A stretch of 64,000 nt of DNA from Pseudomonas sp. UMAB-08 (GCF_900095225.1 NZ_LT607418.1:365266-429265), one strand, 5' to 3'. Positions 10,172-19,848 are shown, counted from the first letter of the stretch. Notes: a model not told the origin generated them from the letters alone. Program-made: numbers and translations.

Positions 10172-10718
10172 GAGTTCAGCCCTTCGGGAGGTCAGCAGTC
10201 GACCCAAAACGGACGTTCGCTATAGCTCCATTGCTGCCTTCAGTCCGAGCTGATTCTGGTACATCCTTTCCAGCACATACGACAACGAATATTCATCCGA
10301 CATGGGCGTCGGCTCCGTTCAACAAAGGCCATGCATAGCAGTGCTTTCAACAAGGTGAATTGCTAAAAGAGATGGCCCGAAGGGCGTACAAGTACGCAGA
10401 GCCGGGTTCGGGGACAGCGATGTCAATTCATAAAGGGGGGCGGCAGAGTAGTGACGGGGATGTGGAGTTGGCTGTAGCGAGGTGCGAGGGACCTCAATAA
10501 GAAAGCCGAAAAGGCGCAGTATCTAGGGGGAAAGGGCGACTCTTGGCAAGTCGCTACGGCTATCCTCTTAAGTCTAGGACTAATGCGAACGAGGTTGGAC
10601 GTCGTAATCTCATCCCGTATTTTGGCTGTTAGTGGCTAGGTATCGTAGTACGACCTCATTTTTTTATCGGATTGCTGGCTTTATGATATCGTATGCGTTT
10701 TTAAAATGAGATAATGTA
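10172..10718. other. Intergenic region with a small gene remnant
   Basis: No complete gene. A 27-codon minus-strand frame at 10220-10303 (starting MSDEYSLSYVLERMYQNQLG) reads like the start of a small Pseudomonas protein that has been cut short; this rests only on its protein-like composition. The rest, including the purine-rich stretch near 10430-10530, shows nothing recognisable. Confidence 0.3.
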
Positions 10719-11732
10719 ATGGTAAAGGAAAAATACTTTTATTTGGTTTGTGTGGTTGTAGTTGTATGCCTGGCTTTTGGGTTGGATTTGATTTCGTCTA
10801 ACGTAGCGGTGGAAATTAGTAATAAAGTTATATTGAATGCTACGGGTGACAAGGTCACTTCTTTAGAGGCTACATTTCCTTTGTGGTACCAGGTAGTCGG
10901 TCTTTTAAAGAATTTTTTATACGGGTTAGGTGCCGCGATATTTATCACGGTTTTCATTGCTAATAGGCTGCAAAAAACATTGCACGAGGAAAAGCAGGAA
11001 GAACTTAACAAGCTGAATGATGCTATTAGCGTTAATGTGTTTGATAGTCTTTTCAAAGCAATTATTCCTGAAGAAATTTTTAAGATTATCAAGCGAGAGA
11101 TTATTCAGAACAAAGTACTTAGAAAAGAGGCTAAATGGATTTATGATTTTACTCTGCGTGGCGATGTCATAATCTGCAGGCAGACAACTCGTTATGAGCT
11201 TCATAATTTAAGTAATGAAGAAGTGTCCAACCCGATAAAGTTGAATTTGGATGCGCTTGGAGGAAGCATTTACAATTTAATATCTGCTGAGTGTCATAGC
11301 CAGTTCGGCGAGGTGCTAGTAAAGTATTATCCTGACGACACTTCGAAAAACATTAATATTGACGTTGAACGTGATGGGAACAAGCTGACTGTTTCCTATT
11401 CGGTGAAAATTCCAGCAAAAAGCTATGCTGAGTATAATACCGTATTTGAGAAATCCTACAGAGGGGATATTACAGACGCGCAAGCTACCAAGGTTCCTGT
11501 GGTCGGCGCAGATATTATTGTAAACTTTCCTGAGGGGTACCATTTCGACATTAGCCCTTTAATGTCTACGGCTCCTCGATTGATCTCTGAGAGTTCAATT
11601 CAGAAAATATTTAGAGTCGAGGGTGGAGTGCTTCCTAATCAGGGATTTATATTTTACTTGGTTAAGAAAGAGATGGATATTGTTGTTGACGATCGTGAAG
11701 CAGTAGTTTCACTCGAAATGCCTGAGGTTTAA
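10719..11732 (+). CDS. Two-helix membrane protein of unknown function
   Basis: A 337-residue protein that I do not recognise. It has hydrophobic helices at about residues 6-26 and 56-82. The roughly 30 residues between them would lie on the periplasmic side. A charged coiled-coil stretch (QKTLHEEKQEELNKLN) follows, then a long soluble C-terminal part rich in predicted strands, presumably cytoplasmic. The coding sequence is distinctly AT-rich (many TTT, AAT and ATA codons) compared with the flanking genome, suggesting transfer. No ribosome site is obvious before ATG 10719. It stands alone between two transposon remnants in a defence-rich segment. A helical-anchor-plus-sensor layout is seen in some membrane-acting defence effectors, but no motif ties it to any of them. 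Confidence 0.6.
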   Translation: MVKEKYFYLVCVVVVVCLAFGLDLISSNVAVEISNKVILNATGDKVTSLEATFPLWYQVVGLLKNFLYGLGAAIFITVFIANRLQKTLHEEKQEELNKLNDAISVNVFDSLFKAIIPEEIFKIIKREIIQNKVLRKEAKWIYDFTLRGDVIICRQTTRYELHNLSNEEVSNPIKLNLDALGGSIYNLISAECHSQFGEVLVKYYPDDTSKNINIDVERDGNKLTVSYSVKIPAKSYAEYNTVFEKSYRGDITDAQATKVPVVGADIIVNFPEGYHFDISPLMSTAPRLISESSIQKIFRVEGGVLPNQGFIFYLVKKEMDIVVDDREAVVSLEMPEV

Positions 11733-11830
11733 TGAGCGTCTAGGACGTTTCAGGGATTGACTTGACACGTCCACATTCTCAAAGCGGAATGAATCCCCGA
11801 GTTTTCTAGAAACATCCGACCGACTGCTTT

Positions 11831-12017
11831 TGGCCGATTGTGTTGAAAAAGTCGACCCGGCCTGGCTACCCATGCATTGAGCGGTGAAAGCGCCATTTTT
11901 GCACGTTGCTACGTCAAATCTGAGCCCTGAACCTTCTGCGCAAAACACAGATTTCAATCTCAGACACGTACTTTTCTGCAGTGGAAACCGAAGCCGACTT
12001 TTTCAACACAATCGGCC
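11831..12017. repeat. Non-autonomous IS1182-related element (MITE-A, copy 2)
   Basis: About 187 bp with ends GGCCGATTGTGTTGAAAAAGTCG and the inverted CGACTTTTTCAACACAATCGGCC. The interior read in reverse aligns with the element at 5627-5808. The terminal word has GTGTTG where the intact IS has CTGTTG, so it belongs to a sibling subfamily. Confidence 0.75.
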
Positions 12018-12052
12018 GTTTTCAGCCTGTCGCGACCGACTGAAAACGACCG

Positions 12053-12209
12053 AGGTTGTGTAAAAACGTTTTAGCGCAGGGTTGAGGTACAAACCAGAAC
12101 AAAAATCGCGTTCCTACGCAAATTTCAGGTCTGCTGATTAACCCAAGGACTGGCAGATTTTACGTAGCAACGCAGACTTTAAAACGGTGCTTGCGTTTTT
12201 ACACAGCCT
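12053..12209. repeat. Inverted-repeat element MITE-B, copy 1
   Basis: About 157 bp bounded by GGTTGTGTAAAAACG and the inverted CGTTTTTACACAGCC. The interior contains GCGTTCCTACGCAAATTTC and TTTTACGTAGCAACGCAGA. A second copy lies inverted at 20852-21009. No coding capacity, so it is a miniature transposable element whose parent transposase is not in this window. Confidence 0.75.
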
Positions 12210-12354
12210 GGACCCATAGCAGTCGTACATGCCCCGTCTCCGCTGGGTGCCTGAGTGTCCTTCTAACCCAAACTAGTCAGGCATTTCGCCTACCTCTGTG
12301 GCTGTCGATGATAAATTTGATGCTCTGCTGGGATCGGTGCGAGCCTGCCCCCTT

Positions 12355-15300
12355 TTAGCTCACAAGCATTACGGGCGGCCAAGATTGCCCGGATGCGAGA
12401 TCGGGGTGACGCGGTTCGCCCGTCGGCCTGCCATACTCCAAGCGCCATTCTTCAATTTGGCCGAGAAGCATGAAGGCAGACTTCCGTCGCTTCTCGTCCC
12501 CAACCGCCATTCTGAACAGCAGGACGCGCAGTTCATTTGAAGCGCGTGCATGCTGCGTGAAGACGTTGGAATTATGCCCATAGGGTCGTCGCTCGACGAA
12601 AGCACTTTCGAGTTGGTCCCAAATGCCATGCGGAACGCGTGAGGGCTTAGCGTCGTCGATCAGGTTCATATTTGCGGCAAGTGCTTCGGTTGTTCCGAGC
12701 CAACTCATTACCTTCGAGAGGACGTACCGATTGAGTTTCGGCAAATCGCGTTCGCACAAACTCCGCAGCCGCACCGCTACCTGGGGATTACGCTGGGCCA
12801 GATCTGCAAGCCGCGCAACCAGTGCCTCTTCATGGTGAGGACTGCGCGTCAGCACGATGCCGCGAATATCCGGATCGACAAATCCCAGAAGCAGCTCGCG
12901 CGCACGCGGCGTGTCGAGTACCGCAAAAGCATTGATGAAATTGTCCTCGCACTGCTCGAACGTCGATGAATCAGACGCGAGCTCATACAGAAGATCAACG
13001 ACGACATCCGATCGGCTCTCGCCGAGAGCGGTGATAAGTTCTCGCAGCTCATAACCCCGGAATTTCCGCTTACCGAGCACATCTCGCATCTTGGCGATCC
13101 CGGCAGCTGGGTCGTCGACGAAAGGGCAAAGCGCAAGGACGCGGCGCAGAAGGTCTTTATCTGAATCCTGCATCCATTTCTCTGTACGCTCGACCATGGA
13201 ATCGAGGAGGGCGAACGCGGTGGTAGCGGGTAAGACGACACCCGCCATCAACAGGCGCTCGGCGACGTCGAGACAGGTGTATTGGTCCCATTGGCCCGGT
13301 ATAGCAATCACTTCGAGCACCTCTGACGCAGAACCGCGGCCGTCAATTGCGGCAAGCGCCTTTGCAAGATCTTTCAGCCCTGCAATGGGTTTTCCGTCTT
13401 GACTCTGCTCTCGCAGGCGCTTGATTTCGGTATCAAGTGCGGCGGCGAATCGTGTGCGCCGCTGGTCGTCGCCGGACGGCGCATTGCGACCTTCGCGTGC
13501 GGCCCACATCAAGTCGTAGCGGAACGTCCGGTCGAAGAAAGGCTTCGATTTTGGCACGAATTCGCGTGCCATCGCAGCGGCGGCTTCGGAGCGGTATTCC
13601 GGCTCGGCAAGCAGGTCAATGAGCACCTGCTCGGCACCGACCGCGTCGAGATGCATGATGGCGGTGATGTGCCATCCTGCGTAGCTCATAGTTGCACCAT
13701 TGCCGAGAGAGCCGCTGTCGCCGCCTGCACTCACGGTCCGGCCGCGGCGTACACGCCCAATGTCGGCGCGAATGAGCCTCACCAGATCCGCCATGTCTTC
13801 GGGCTTGCCGGTTTGGGCAATCGACGAGGCCAGGTTGGCTTTCTCCTCACCGTTGAAATCGTCCTGGCGCAGGACGACATCAACGCTGTGTTTCAAGTAG
13901 GTGCAAAGGTGTGCCTTCAGGTCGTCGTCCGTGATGCGGAGCGGTTCCTCGTTCGATCTTGCGACCCTGCTCAGCAGGCCAGCGGCGACTTTGATGTCGA
14001 GCGGATCGACGCTTGTGACGGACGAGAGAATGCCTGCCGCGGCGATGTCGTCGGGGAGGTGGCGAAACACGGTTTCCAGTTGGCGCATTATCTGCCACTC
14101 GAGTTCGTGCCGCACGCTGGACTCTCCATCCACCTTGCGCCGCAGTTCGCGCAGTTTCGTAAACACGCGCGCCGCAAGGGCCGCATCTGCACCTGCGGCA
14201 ATGATGGAAGTCATACCGCCGAAGCGCCCGTTCTTAAGGTCTTCGGATTCGAGGCGTTGCAGGTATTTCTCGACGAGGCTGTCGGGAATGACAGTTGCAA
14301 ACGGCAACCAATTTTCGTGCTCGTAGAGGACGCCTTCGGCGATCTGGACGGCCACCCACTCACTCACCCAGGCGGGATCGGTTTTGCGCAGATGTTCGAG
14401 CGCCGGCTGGATGTAGTGCGGACCCAGATTGCGCATATCGCCGCCGGACAACGCCGCCAGTGCATCCTTGATGACGCCATCCATGTCTGTCTCGCCAAAA
14501 TTGATCAATTCAAGCGCGGTTCGCAGGCGGGCGGGATGGTCCGTGGTGCTCGCGATGAATTTCCTCATCGCCACTATAGTTTTGGGCCTGAGAGCCGCGG
14601 GTATGCGATCGGCATTTTGGCGCGAGACGTCCTCGAATGTCTGCTCATCCATCGACTCGAGGATGCGCGTCAGCGCGTCGTCAGACGCGGTCCACATGAG
14701 GCCTGAGACCGCGGCCGTCTTCACCGCGACGCTTTTATCCTCGGTAGCGAAGGCGACGATCTCGTCGTCAGTACGATGATGTAGCAGCTCGGAGACGAAA
14801 TCCGCGCGTACCTCGTCGCTCCAGCCGCGCAACTGTTTCTGCCAGTTCGCTCCTAACGAGGAGACATGGATGTCGGGCCAGAGCCGGTACGTACTGAGCC
14901 GCGTCTGTTGGTCTTGTTCAGATAGAAGCGGCACGATGAGGTCGCTGAAGTCGTCCGCGCCGGTAGCGAGCATGGCGGCGGTGGCATACTGCTTAAAGCT
15001 GCCGTCGCCGATCGTGTAGAGGGCGCGAAGACGCTCGCCGACGGATGAGCGAACTTCACTCCAGACGGCCGTGCCGCAAAGCTGCGCAAGCTCGGCGGCG
15101 AATACGGGGTCGACGGCGAGTGCCATCGCCACCAGCTGCCCGCCGACGCAAATTTTTTTCCTGTCAGCTTCGCTGTCGCCGGTCTGTTCTGCAAACGTCT
15201 CGGCGATCATGCGCAGGGGTTCGTCCCATCCCGGATCGTTCACGTAGTCGGCCATAAAGCAGCGGATCGCCTCTTGATCATCGCACCGCAGGTCGAGAAG

Positions 15301-16869
15301 CAGCGCAGTCACGTCGAGCGCAGCGTAGTACTCCTGAAGCTGCTGATGCTCGAATTGAAACGCCGTTTGTGGGTAGTCAACGCGCTCAAGGACGTGGTGT
15401 GCTGTGAGCATCGCGAGGATCGTCGGTGCTCCCACCGGATCGATCTGGCCACCGTGTGCAAGCTCTCGTACAACGGTAGCAACGACAGCGCGGGCATCAG
15501 CCTCGGGCAATGCCACCGCGCCGCGACGGGTCATCTCGGTTGCGATGGCCTTCAGGTAGTCCTTTTGCAGGCCGAAAATTGGTGCTGTCTGTAGCGCGTT
15601 TCTATGTTCGTCGCGTCGTTCTTGCAAACGGAGAACTTGGTCTAGAATTCCGATTTTCGTAGAGGGAATTTCGGCGCCAACTTCAAACAGCGAAGCGACT
15701 TCCGAGAGGATGAATGGCGTGCGGGTCAGCTCGTCGAGCGACGGGTCGGCATCGATGCGGTCGCGAAGCTCGGCGTCTTTCGCGCCAAGGCGGGCTGCTA
15801 GATAAGCGCCGCGCTGCGTAGGCTGCAGGCGCAGCAACCGCAACCGTATAGCGCCGGGCAGTGGCGGTGTTAAATGGTACGTGCGGGTTGCGACAATGAT
15901 GCCCGCGCTTGGAAAATCCCGTTCGAGTTCCCGGAGTGCGTGGTTCGCCTGCGAGGAATTCGAATCTGCAATTTCGTTCCAGCCGTTCAACAAAAACAGG
16001 AAAGGTTCCGTTTGCTGCACGCGCGCGAGGTCGGCGGCCGTGAGACCTTCTGCCTGGAACGCAGGCATGCCAGCAATGTATTCGAGAATTCCCTGGTGCG
16101 AGGACGTCCACGCTGGAAGTTCCACGATAAGCGGGGTGCCGGCAGTACGTACGCGCTGCGCGAGCTGGATTAGTGTCGTGGTTTTTCCGCGGCCGGCTGG
16201 CCCTTCGACGACAATACGGCTGCTTTGCAATAGCGCCAGGTCGATTTGCTCCAGCGACATCACGTCGGCAGAATCCGCGCCGTTCGGGTCAAGCCGCACT
16301 GCTGTCAAATCGATGAGCGGATGCCCTTTTGTCTTAGCTGCCCAGGTCCGTGTGACAGCATTGGCTGCGCGCCTTGCTCTTTCAATGAGCTCAGCGAGCA
16401 GCGGTTCAACATTGGTTTCAAGGTGGAGGAAGCTCGCACGGAGCGAGGCGTTCTCCGGCATCATCATCTGCGTGATGATCTCCTCGCGCTCTATGATGTG
16501 AAGTTCGACGCCGTGGTCTTTCTGAACTGCCTCTTCCCACCGCTTTCGGTCGGCGTTGCCAACTTTGGCGGACGTCACGAAGAGGAGCTTGCCGAGGTCA
16601 TGGAAGTTCTTCTTGGCGGTTTCAGCGTCGTCAGAAATCTTCTTCAGTGTTGGCGTGATCGAGGCGGCGAGCCCCTTGCCAATGCTATCCGGCGTCAGAC
16701 TTGCAGGCGCGTAGGCATCAAGGCCGAAATCCTTCTTCCGCTGGCGGGCGATGAGTTCAGGCCAGCGTTTCTTGCCCAGCACAATTGCCAGCCCCTGAAA
16801 ACGCATCCCCTCCTCTTGGGAGGCGAACTCATCGAGTGCCCTTTCGATGTCGGTTCTCAGGATAGCCAT
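12355..16869 (-). CDS. Large STAND/NACHT-type NTPase with nuclease-like N-terminus and helical repeats
   Basis: A 1504-residue protein. Residues 1-130 resemble a restriction-endonuclease fold (DFGLDAY at 47-53), although a clear E/Q-x-K partner is not obvious. The NTPase core has Walker A GPAGRGKT at 223-230, a NACHT-like Walker B FLFLLNGWNE at 290-299 and VATRTYHL at 326-333. From about residue 400 to the end the sequence is leucine/alanine-rich helical repeats (HEAT/ARM-like), the usual ligand-sensing half of STAND proteins. Size and order match Avs-type anti-phage receptors: effector, switch ATPase, sensor. Phage recognition is therefore a family-based inference; no ligand can be named. 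The gene is GC-rich compared with its AT-rich neighbours. ATG 16869 has no clear ribosome site. It is uninterrupted. Confidence 0.8.
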   Translation of the reverse strand: MAILRTDIERALDEFASQEEGMRFQGLAIVLGKKRWPELIARQRKKDFGLDAYAPASLTPDSIGKGLAASITPTLKKISDDAETAKKNFHDLGKLLFVTSAKVGNADRKRWEEAVQKDHGVELHIIEREEIITQMMMPENASLRASFLHLETNVEPLLAELIERARRAANAVTRTWAAKTKGHPLIDLTAVRLDPNGADSADVMSLEQIDLALLQSSRIVVEGPAGRGKTTTLIQLAQRVRTAGTPLIVELPAWTSSHQGILEYIAGMPAFQAEGLTAADLARVQQTEPFLFLLNGWNEIADSNSSQANHALRELERDFPSAGIIVATRTYHLTPPLPGAIRLRLLRLQPTQRGAYLAARLGAKDAELRDRIDADPSLDELTRTPFILSEVASLFEVGAEIPSTKIGILDQVLRLQERRDEHRNALQTAPIFGLQKDYLKAIATEMTRRGAVALPEADARAVVATVVRELAHGGQIDPVGAPTILAMLTAHHVLERVDYPQTAFQFEHQQLQEYYAALDVTALLLDLRCDDQEAIRCFMADYVNDPGWDEPLRMIAETFAEQTGDSEADRKKICVGGQLVAMALAVDPVFAAELAQLCGTAVWSEVRSSVGERLRALYTIGDGSFKQYATAAMLATGADDFSDLIVPLLSEQDQQTRLSTYRLWPDIHVSSLGANWQKQLRGWSDEVRADFVSELLHHRTDDEIVAFATEDKSVAVKTAAVSGLMWTASDDALTRILESMDEQTFEDVSRQNADRIPAALRPKTIVAMRKFIASTTDHPARLRTALELINFGETDMDGVIKDALAALSGGDMRNLGPHYIQPALEHLRKTDPAWVSEWVAVQIAEGVLYEHENWLPFATVIPDSLVEKYLQRLESEDLKNGRFGGMTSIIAAGADAALAARVFTKLRELRRKVDGESSVRHELEWQIMRQLETVFRHLPDDIAAAGILSSVTSVDPLDIKVAAGLLSRVARSNEEPLRITDDDLKAHLCTYLKHSVDVVLRQDDFNGEEKANLASSIAQTGKPEDMADLVRLIRADIGRVRRGRTVSAGGDSGSLGNGATMSYAGWHITAIMHLDAVGAEQVLIDLLAEPEYRSEAAAAMAREFVPKSKPFFDRTFRYDLMWAAREGRNAPSGDDQRRTRFAAALDTEIKRLREQSQDGKPIAGLKDLAKALAAIDGRGSASEVLEVIAIPGQWDQYTCLDVAERLLMAGVVLPATTAFALLDSMVERTEKWMQDSDKDLLRRVLALCPFVDDPAAGIAKMRDVLGKRKFRGYELRELITALGESRSDVVVDLLYELASDSSTFEQCEDNFINAFAVLDTPRARELLLGFVDPDIRGIVLTRSPHHEEALVARLADLAQRNPQVAVRLRSLCERDLPKLNRYVLSKVMSWLGTTEALAANMNLIDDAKPSRVPHGIWDQLESAFVERRPYGHNSNVFTQHARASNELRVLLFRMAVGDEKRRKSAFMLLGQIEEWRLEYGRPTGEPRHPDLASGQSWPPVMLVS

Positions 16870-17055
16870 TCGTAGACCGCGCTGCGTACTGAAGGAATAT
16901 GGGGGAATATGCCACGGCTTACTCGGCCATTCTACGTGTCCGGCATGCCTCTACCATCCCCAGTGAGCTTTCTGCAGACTGTGAAGCCTACTCATGGGAC
17001 CGACCGCTTCTGGCTGTGGATTCAACCGATCGATGCGACAGATTAGCAAAATCGG

Positions 17056-17196
17056 TCAGTAGACTTGTTCCTCAGATACCGTTTGACGACCGCGCTGTTC
17101 AAACACGACTACCACACCTGGATAATATTTTTCGCTCAGCGAATAGTGCTGATTGCCCAACTGCGGAAAGACGAAGGCGAAGTCGGTACGTTTCAT
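17056..17196 (-). CDS. Small ORF coupled to a nuclease pseudogene
   Basis: A 46-codon frame starting MKRTDFAFVFPQLGNQHYS. Its ATG (17196) overlaps the TGA that ends the upstream broken nuclease frame in an ATGA arrangement, which suggests it was once translated by coupling. No family is recognised. It may be the second gene of a two-gene unit whose first gene has decayed. Confidence 0.35.
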   Translation of the reverse strand: MKRTDFAFVFPQLGNQHYSLSEKYYPGVVVVFEQRGRQTVSEEQVY

Positions 17197-17750
17197 GGAT
17201 ATTCCCAAAAAACTAGGCTGATCGGCAACCAGGCCTTGATCGCCTGCTCAACCTTTATCGCACACACTGTTGCCTCGCCAGCTTCTTTGATCACAACTTC
17301 GTTCATTGGAATAGAGGGAACGATAAAGGTGCCAGCGAATCGACGATCCGCCTCTCAGTTACTCCAGTCCCCAGAGTCCTCCCAGGCCTTTCGCATTGCA
17401 CGATCAGAAAAGGTGTACCCATCGGAACGAGCTCCGATCGACTGCACCGTCTGCTTCGCCTCAATCGCAAAGCTCGTGTCCGGGGACTGCACATAGAGAT
17501 CACAACGACCGTTGCGCAGCGAGCCACTATCGACACCTGGCTCAAGGGTGCGATGACGTTTCATTGTCGAAAACTCTTCCAAGACATGCCAATTTTTGAG
17601 GGTCCATGCCGCACCAGCCAATACACTCAGGGATGCCCGTTCGTTGTACCATCAAGGGTTATCACGCTCATTAGCAGAGGTGTAACGTACGACTGCTTTG
17701 ACCCACGCGCTAAGGAGGATTTCGAGCTCCTCATCACCTCCCCCAAACCT
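17193..17750 (-). pseudogene. Decayed PD-(D/E)XK-type nuclease gene with two in-frame UGA codons
   Basis: A single minus-strand frame runs from 17750 to a TGA at 17193-17195, broken by TGA at 17652-17654 and at 17355-17357. The reading stays protein-like across both stops (ERASLSVLAGAAW, KRHRTLEPGVDSGS, FAGTFIVP). RCDLYV followed by FAIEAKQTV gives a D-(x9)-E-x-K nuclease-like pattern. No ATG, GTG or TTG codon precedes the homologous part, so the 5' end is missing. Loss of function by truncation and nonsense mutation is the simplest reading. It lies directly upstream of the 1504-residue STAND gene and could be a lost companion, though that is only proximity. Confidence 0.5.
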
Positions 17751-18048
17751 CTATTCCTTTAATGGTTTTCGCTTTGCTCACCGCCTTGCCCCCAGAAGAA
17801 AAGGCACAAACAAAACGGCAATCGCACAATCACAAGCAGCGGGGATTAAGCGAAAGTACGCGACCTAGTGAATCCGTTATCAGTGCTGACATTGACTCAT
17901 TTGGCGGCTCTGCGTGGCCAACCGAAAACTGGCGTCGGAGAAACTGGAGATCAACAAAGCCGTGCATCACGCCGACTTGTAGGTCTATTGGTTCGCTGAA
18001 AATGATTTTTTAGCGTTGTATAATTTATTTCTATTTGAAGGTAGCCAT
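17751..18048. other. Intergenic stretch without a supported gene
   Basis: Nothing convincing. The 83-codon plus-strand frame here lacks a ribosome site and any motif. Confidence 0.3.
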
Positions 18049-18747
18049 ATGACCACCTTCAGCCGAATGAGTGTCCCGGCGGGCCTCTGCCAAGGATGCC
18101 AGATGAAATCTCAAATCAGAAAACTTTCAACTATGGCCGACCGTTCGATGCAAGAATCTAACTTCACTACACATAGCGACCCCCAGTCTAATAGAAATTT
18201 CCTGACACTTAGACATGTCGGAAGTGCTTTTTTATTGTTAATTGGAGCAGGCTTTACCTTCCTTCAAATTCACGATTCCGGTTATAACAAGGGGAAAAGT
18301 GAAACTCAAACTCTAGTCGAAACATACAAAGTACGACAGGAAGATGCTGAGAAAGCGACAAAGGTCGCGCAACAAGAAATCACCTCATTAAAACTCGAAC
18401 TGCAACGTGCCGTAGAGAAATTCGCCCCAAGAGAAAAATCAGTTCCAGACGTAGCTTTTATTGAGAAAAAGTTAGCTGAACACTCCAAGCAAGGCATAAG
18501 CCTTTCCCTTGAGACGGGTCAGACGAAATCTCCTTTTGATGATGGCCTCTACATTTCTCTAGAGAGCATAACTTATATTGGGTCGCCACCCACTCATGTT
18601 GCGACCTTAACATTGGGGCATTCAGGCAAGCAGAACCTTCGCATTGAGAATGCAGCTGTGGGTTCGGTTACGAATTACGAGGGCTATGAAATTAGAATCA
18701 TGACCACGAGCACTTTTTCCATTGGTGTGCAGGTCGAGAAAAAGTAA
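18049..18747 (+). CDS. Single-pass membrane protein with coiled coil
   Basis: A 232-residue protein from ATG 18049, with GAAGG about 8 nt upstream; an in-frame ATG at 18016 is less likely. About 50 polar residues precede one hydrophobic helix (VGSAFLLLIGAGFTFLQIH, near residues 56-74). A strong coiled coil follows (about 85-130, rich in K, E, Q and A), then a C-terminal domain of strands. The layout predicts an inner-membrane anchor with the coiled coil outside or inside the membrane depending on topology, which cannot be decided here. No family recognised. It has no operon partner; an IS fragment lies just downstream. Its membership of the island is clear, its role is not. Confidence 0.6.
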   Translation: MTTFSRMSVPAGLCQGCQMKSQIRKLSTMADRSMQESNFTTHSDPQSNRNFLTLRHVGSAFLLLIGAGFTFLQIHDSGYNKGKSETQTLVETYKVRQEDAEKATKVAQQEITSLKLELQRAVEKFAPREKSVPDVAFIEKKLAEHSKQGISLSLETGQTKSPFDDGLYISLESITYIGSPPTHVATLTLGHSGKQNLRIENAAVGSVTNYEGYEIRIMTTSTFSIGVQVEKK

Positions 18748-18929
18748 ACTTTAGTCGAATGTCTGACGTAGATACTTTTCGAGTTCATGTGCCGCTTTGA
18801 CCGATCTCGGCACCCTCTTCAATGCTGGAATCATTACGTCCCAACGGAATGAGCAGGCATTGGAAACGAATGCGGCCCTCCACGAAGGGCATATTGGGTC
18901 GGTTGTTGCCCTTCGTGACGGACAGCAAT

Positions 18930-19142
18930 CGGCCGATTCTGTTGAAAAAGTCGGATTTTCAGCTCGCCTGAACTCAGGCACGACCACCACCGGAGAACCT
19001 ACTCACCACATTGAGTGGTTTCTCGGCCCTTCGTTGACCTTTGCTGCTCTGTTATTGGGTTAATTTGAGGTTTTTTGCTTCGTGCAGGCGCACCTATCCC
19101 GTAGCAGGTGGCCCTTGAGATGTAAGTTTGGCCAGACACCGG
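18930..19142 (-). mobile_element. Truncated IS1182-type element (right end only)
   Basis: Begins with GGCCGATTCTGTTGAAAAAGTCGG and runs for about 210 bp as the near-identical reverse complement of 9960-10171, including the last codons of the transposase and the trailing A/T tracts. Homology ends near 19142. The rest of the element is missing, so this is an inactive end fragment, probably left by a deletion. Confidence 0.85.
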
Positions 19143-19261
19143 AGGTTCAAGCACATCGAGCCACCGACCATTTTCCCATGGCGTTAAGTTAACCAATGTC
19201 TGCAATGGGTTGTGGATTCAACCGGCTACGCTGTCTGAACCAAAACCCGAACGAGGTATTT

Positions 19262-19507
19262 ATGGACCTGTATGTAGCAATTTCAATTGATGAAAGCAGT
19301 TATGCGGGCGACCTGTCAAAATTGGACTTGCCTGCGCTGTTGGCTAAAGCACTCACCGAAAAGCTGGCTGGCGAAATTGATATTCCGTCTGCCGGAGTGC
19401 TCAAGGTGCAGGCGGTGACGGCGGTCTACAACAACTGGCCGCCAAAGCCAGGCTCACAGCAGAGTCAAATTCCCCAGGGCGGCTTTCAGACGTCCGTGCG
19501 CAGCTGA
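19262..19507 (+). CDS. Small hypothetical protein
   Basis: An 81-residue protein from ATG 19262 with GAGG 7 nt upstream, which is preferred to the longer frame starting at 19196. It begins MDLYVAISIDESSYAGDLSK and has an acidic alpha/beta N-terminal half and a Gln/Pro-rich tail. I do not recognise the family; the composition looks coding. It stands alone between an IS fragment and the TIR-like gene. An inverted repeat around 19594-19617 (CCCCGTGTGTTTACGGGG) lies 90 bp downstream. Confidence 0.5.
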   Translation: MDLYVAISIDESSYAGDLSKLDLPALLAKALTEKLAGEIDIPSAGVLKVQAVTAVYNNWPPKPGSQQSQIPQGGFQTSVRS

Positions 19508-19848
19508 CTGCGCTCACCTCCTACACCATGGTTGCGCTCAAACGAGCACGACCATACGCCAATTGTGCTGGAGTATTTCGGACATTGCGCCCCAACCCCG
19601 TGTGTTTACGGGGTTTCACCTTATATTTCGAACGCATGCATAAACGCATGATTGGCATTGAATGGCATCGTTTGGCGTACGGTTTGCCCCATTTTCGCCC
19701 CCCCCCAATCTCCGCTTCCGCTAGCTCAAGCTCAAGCTCAAGCCAGGCAGGCCTAACGATGGCCAAATAAATACAATCTATAGGTAGCGTTCGGGCAAGG
19801 CAGCCATCCAGATATTCCTATTAAGTCAAAGGTTGATTCAAACACCAC
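19508..19848. other. Intergenic stretch with a hairpin and a short simple repeat
   Basis: Contains the CCCCGT...ACGGGG hairpin near 19595-19612 and an AGCTCA hexamer repeated about 3.5 times near 19722-19743. No gene supported. Confidence 0.4.

Noticed and set aside
13399..14706. 435-codon plus-strand frame
   Set aside because: It lies antisense to the GC-rich 1504-residue STAND gene; the composition is an artefact of codon bias, with no ribosome site or family features.
17193..17750. Selenoprotein explanation for the UGA codons
   Set aside because: No SECIS-like hairpin was seen after either UGA, the context is not a known selenoprotein family, and the 5' end is also missing, so decay is simpler.
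19722..19743. AGCTCA hexamer repeat as a functional site
   Set aside because: Only about 3.5 units of a simple repeat with no nearby gene relation; likely slippage.
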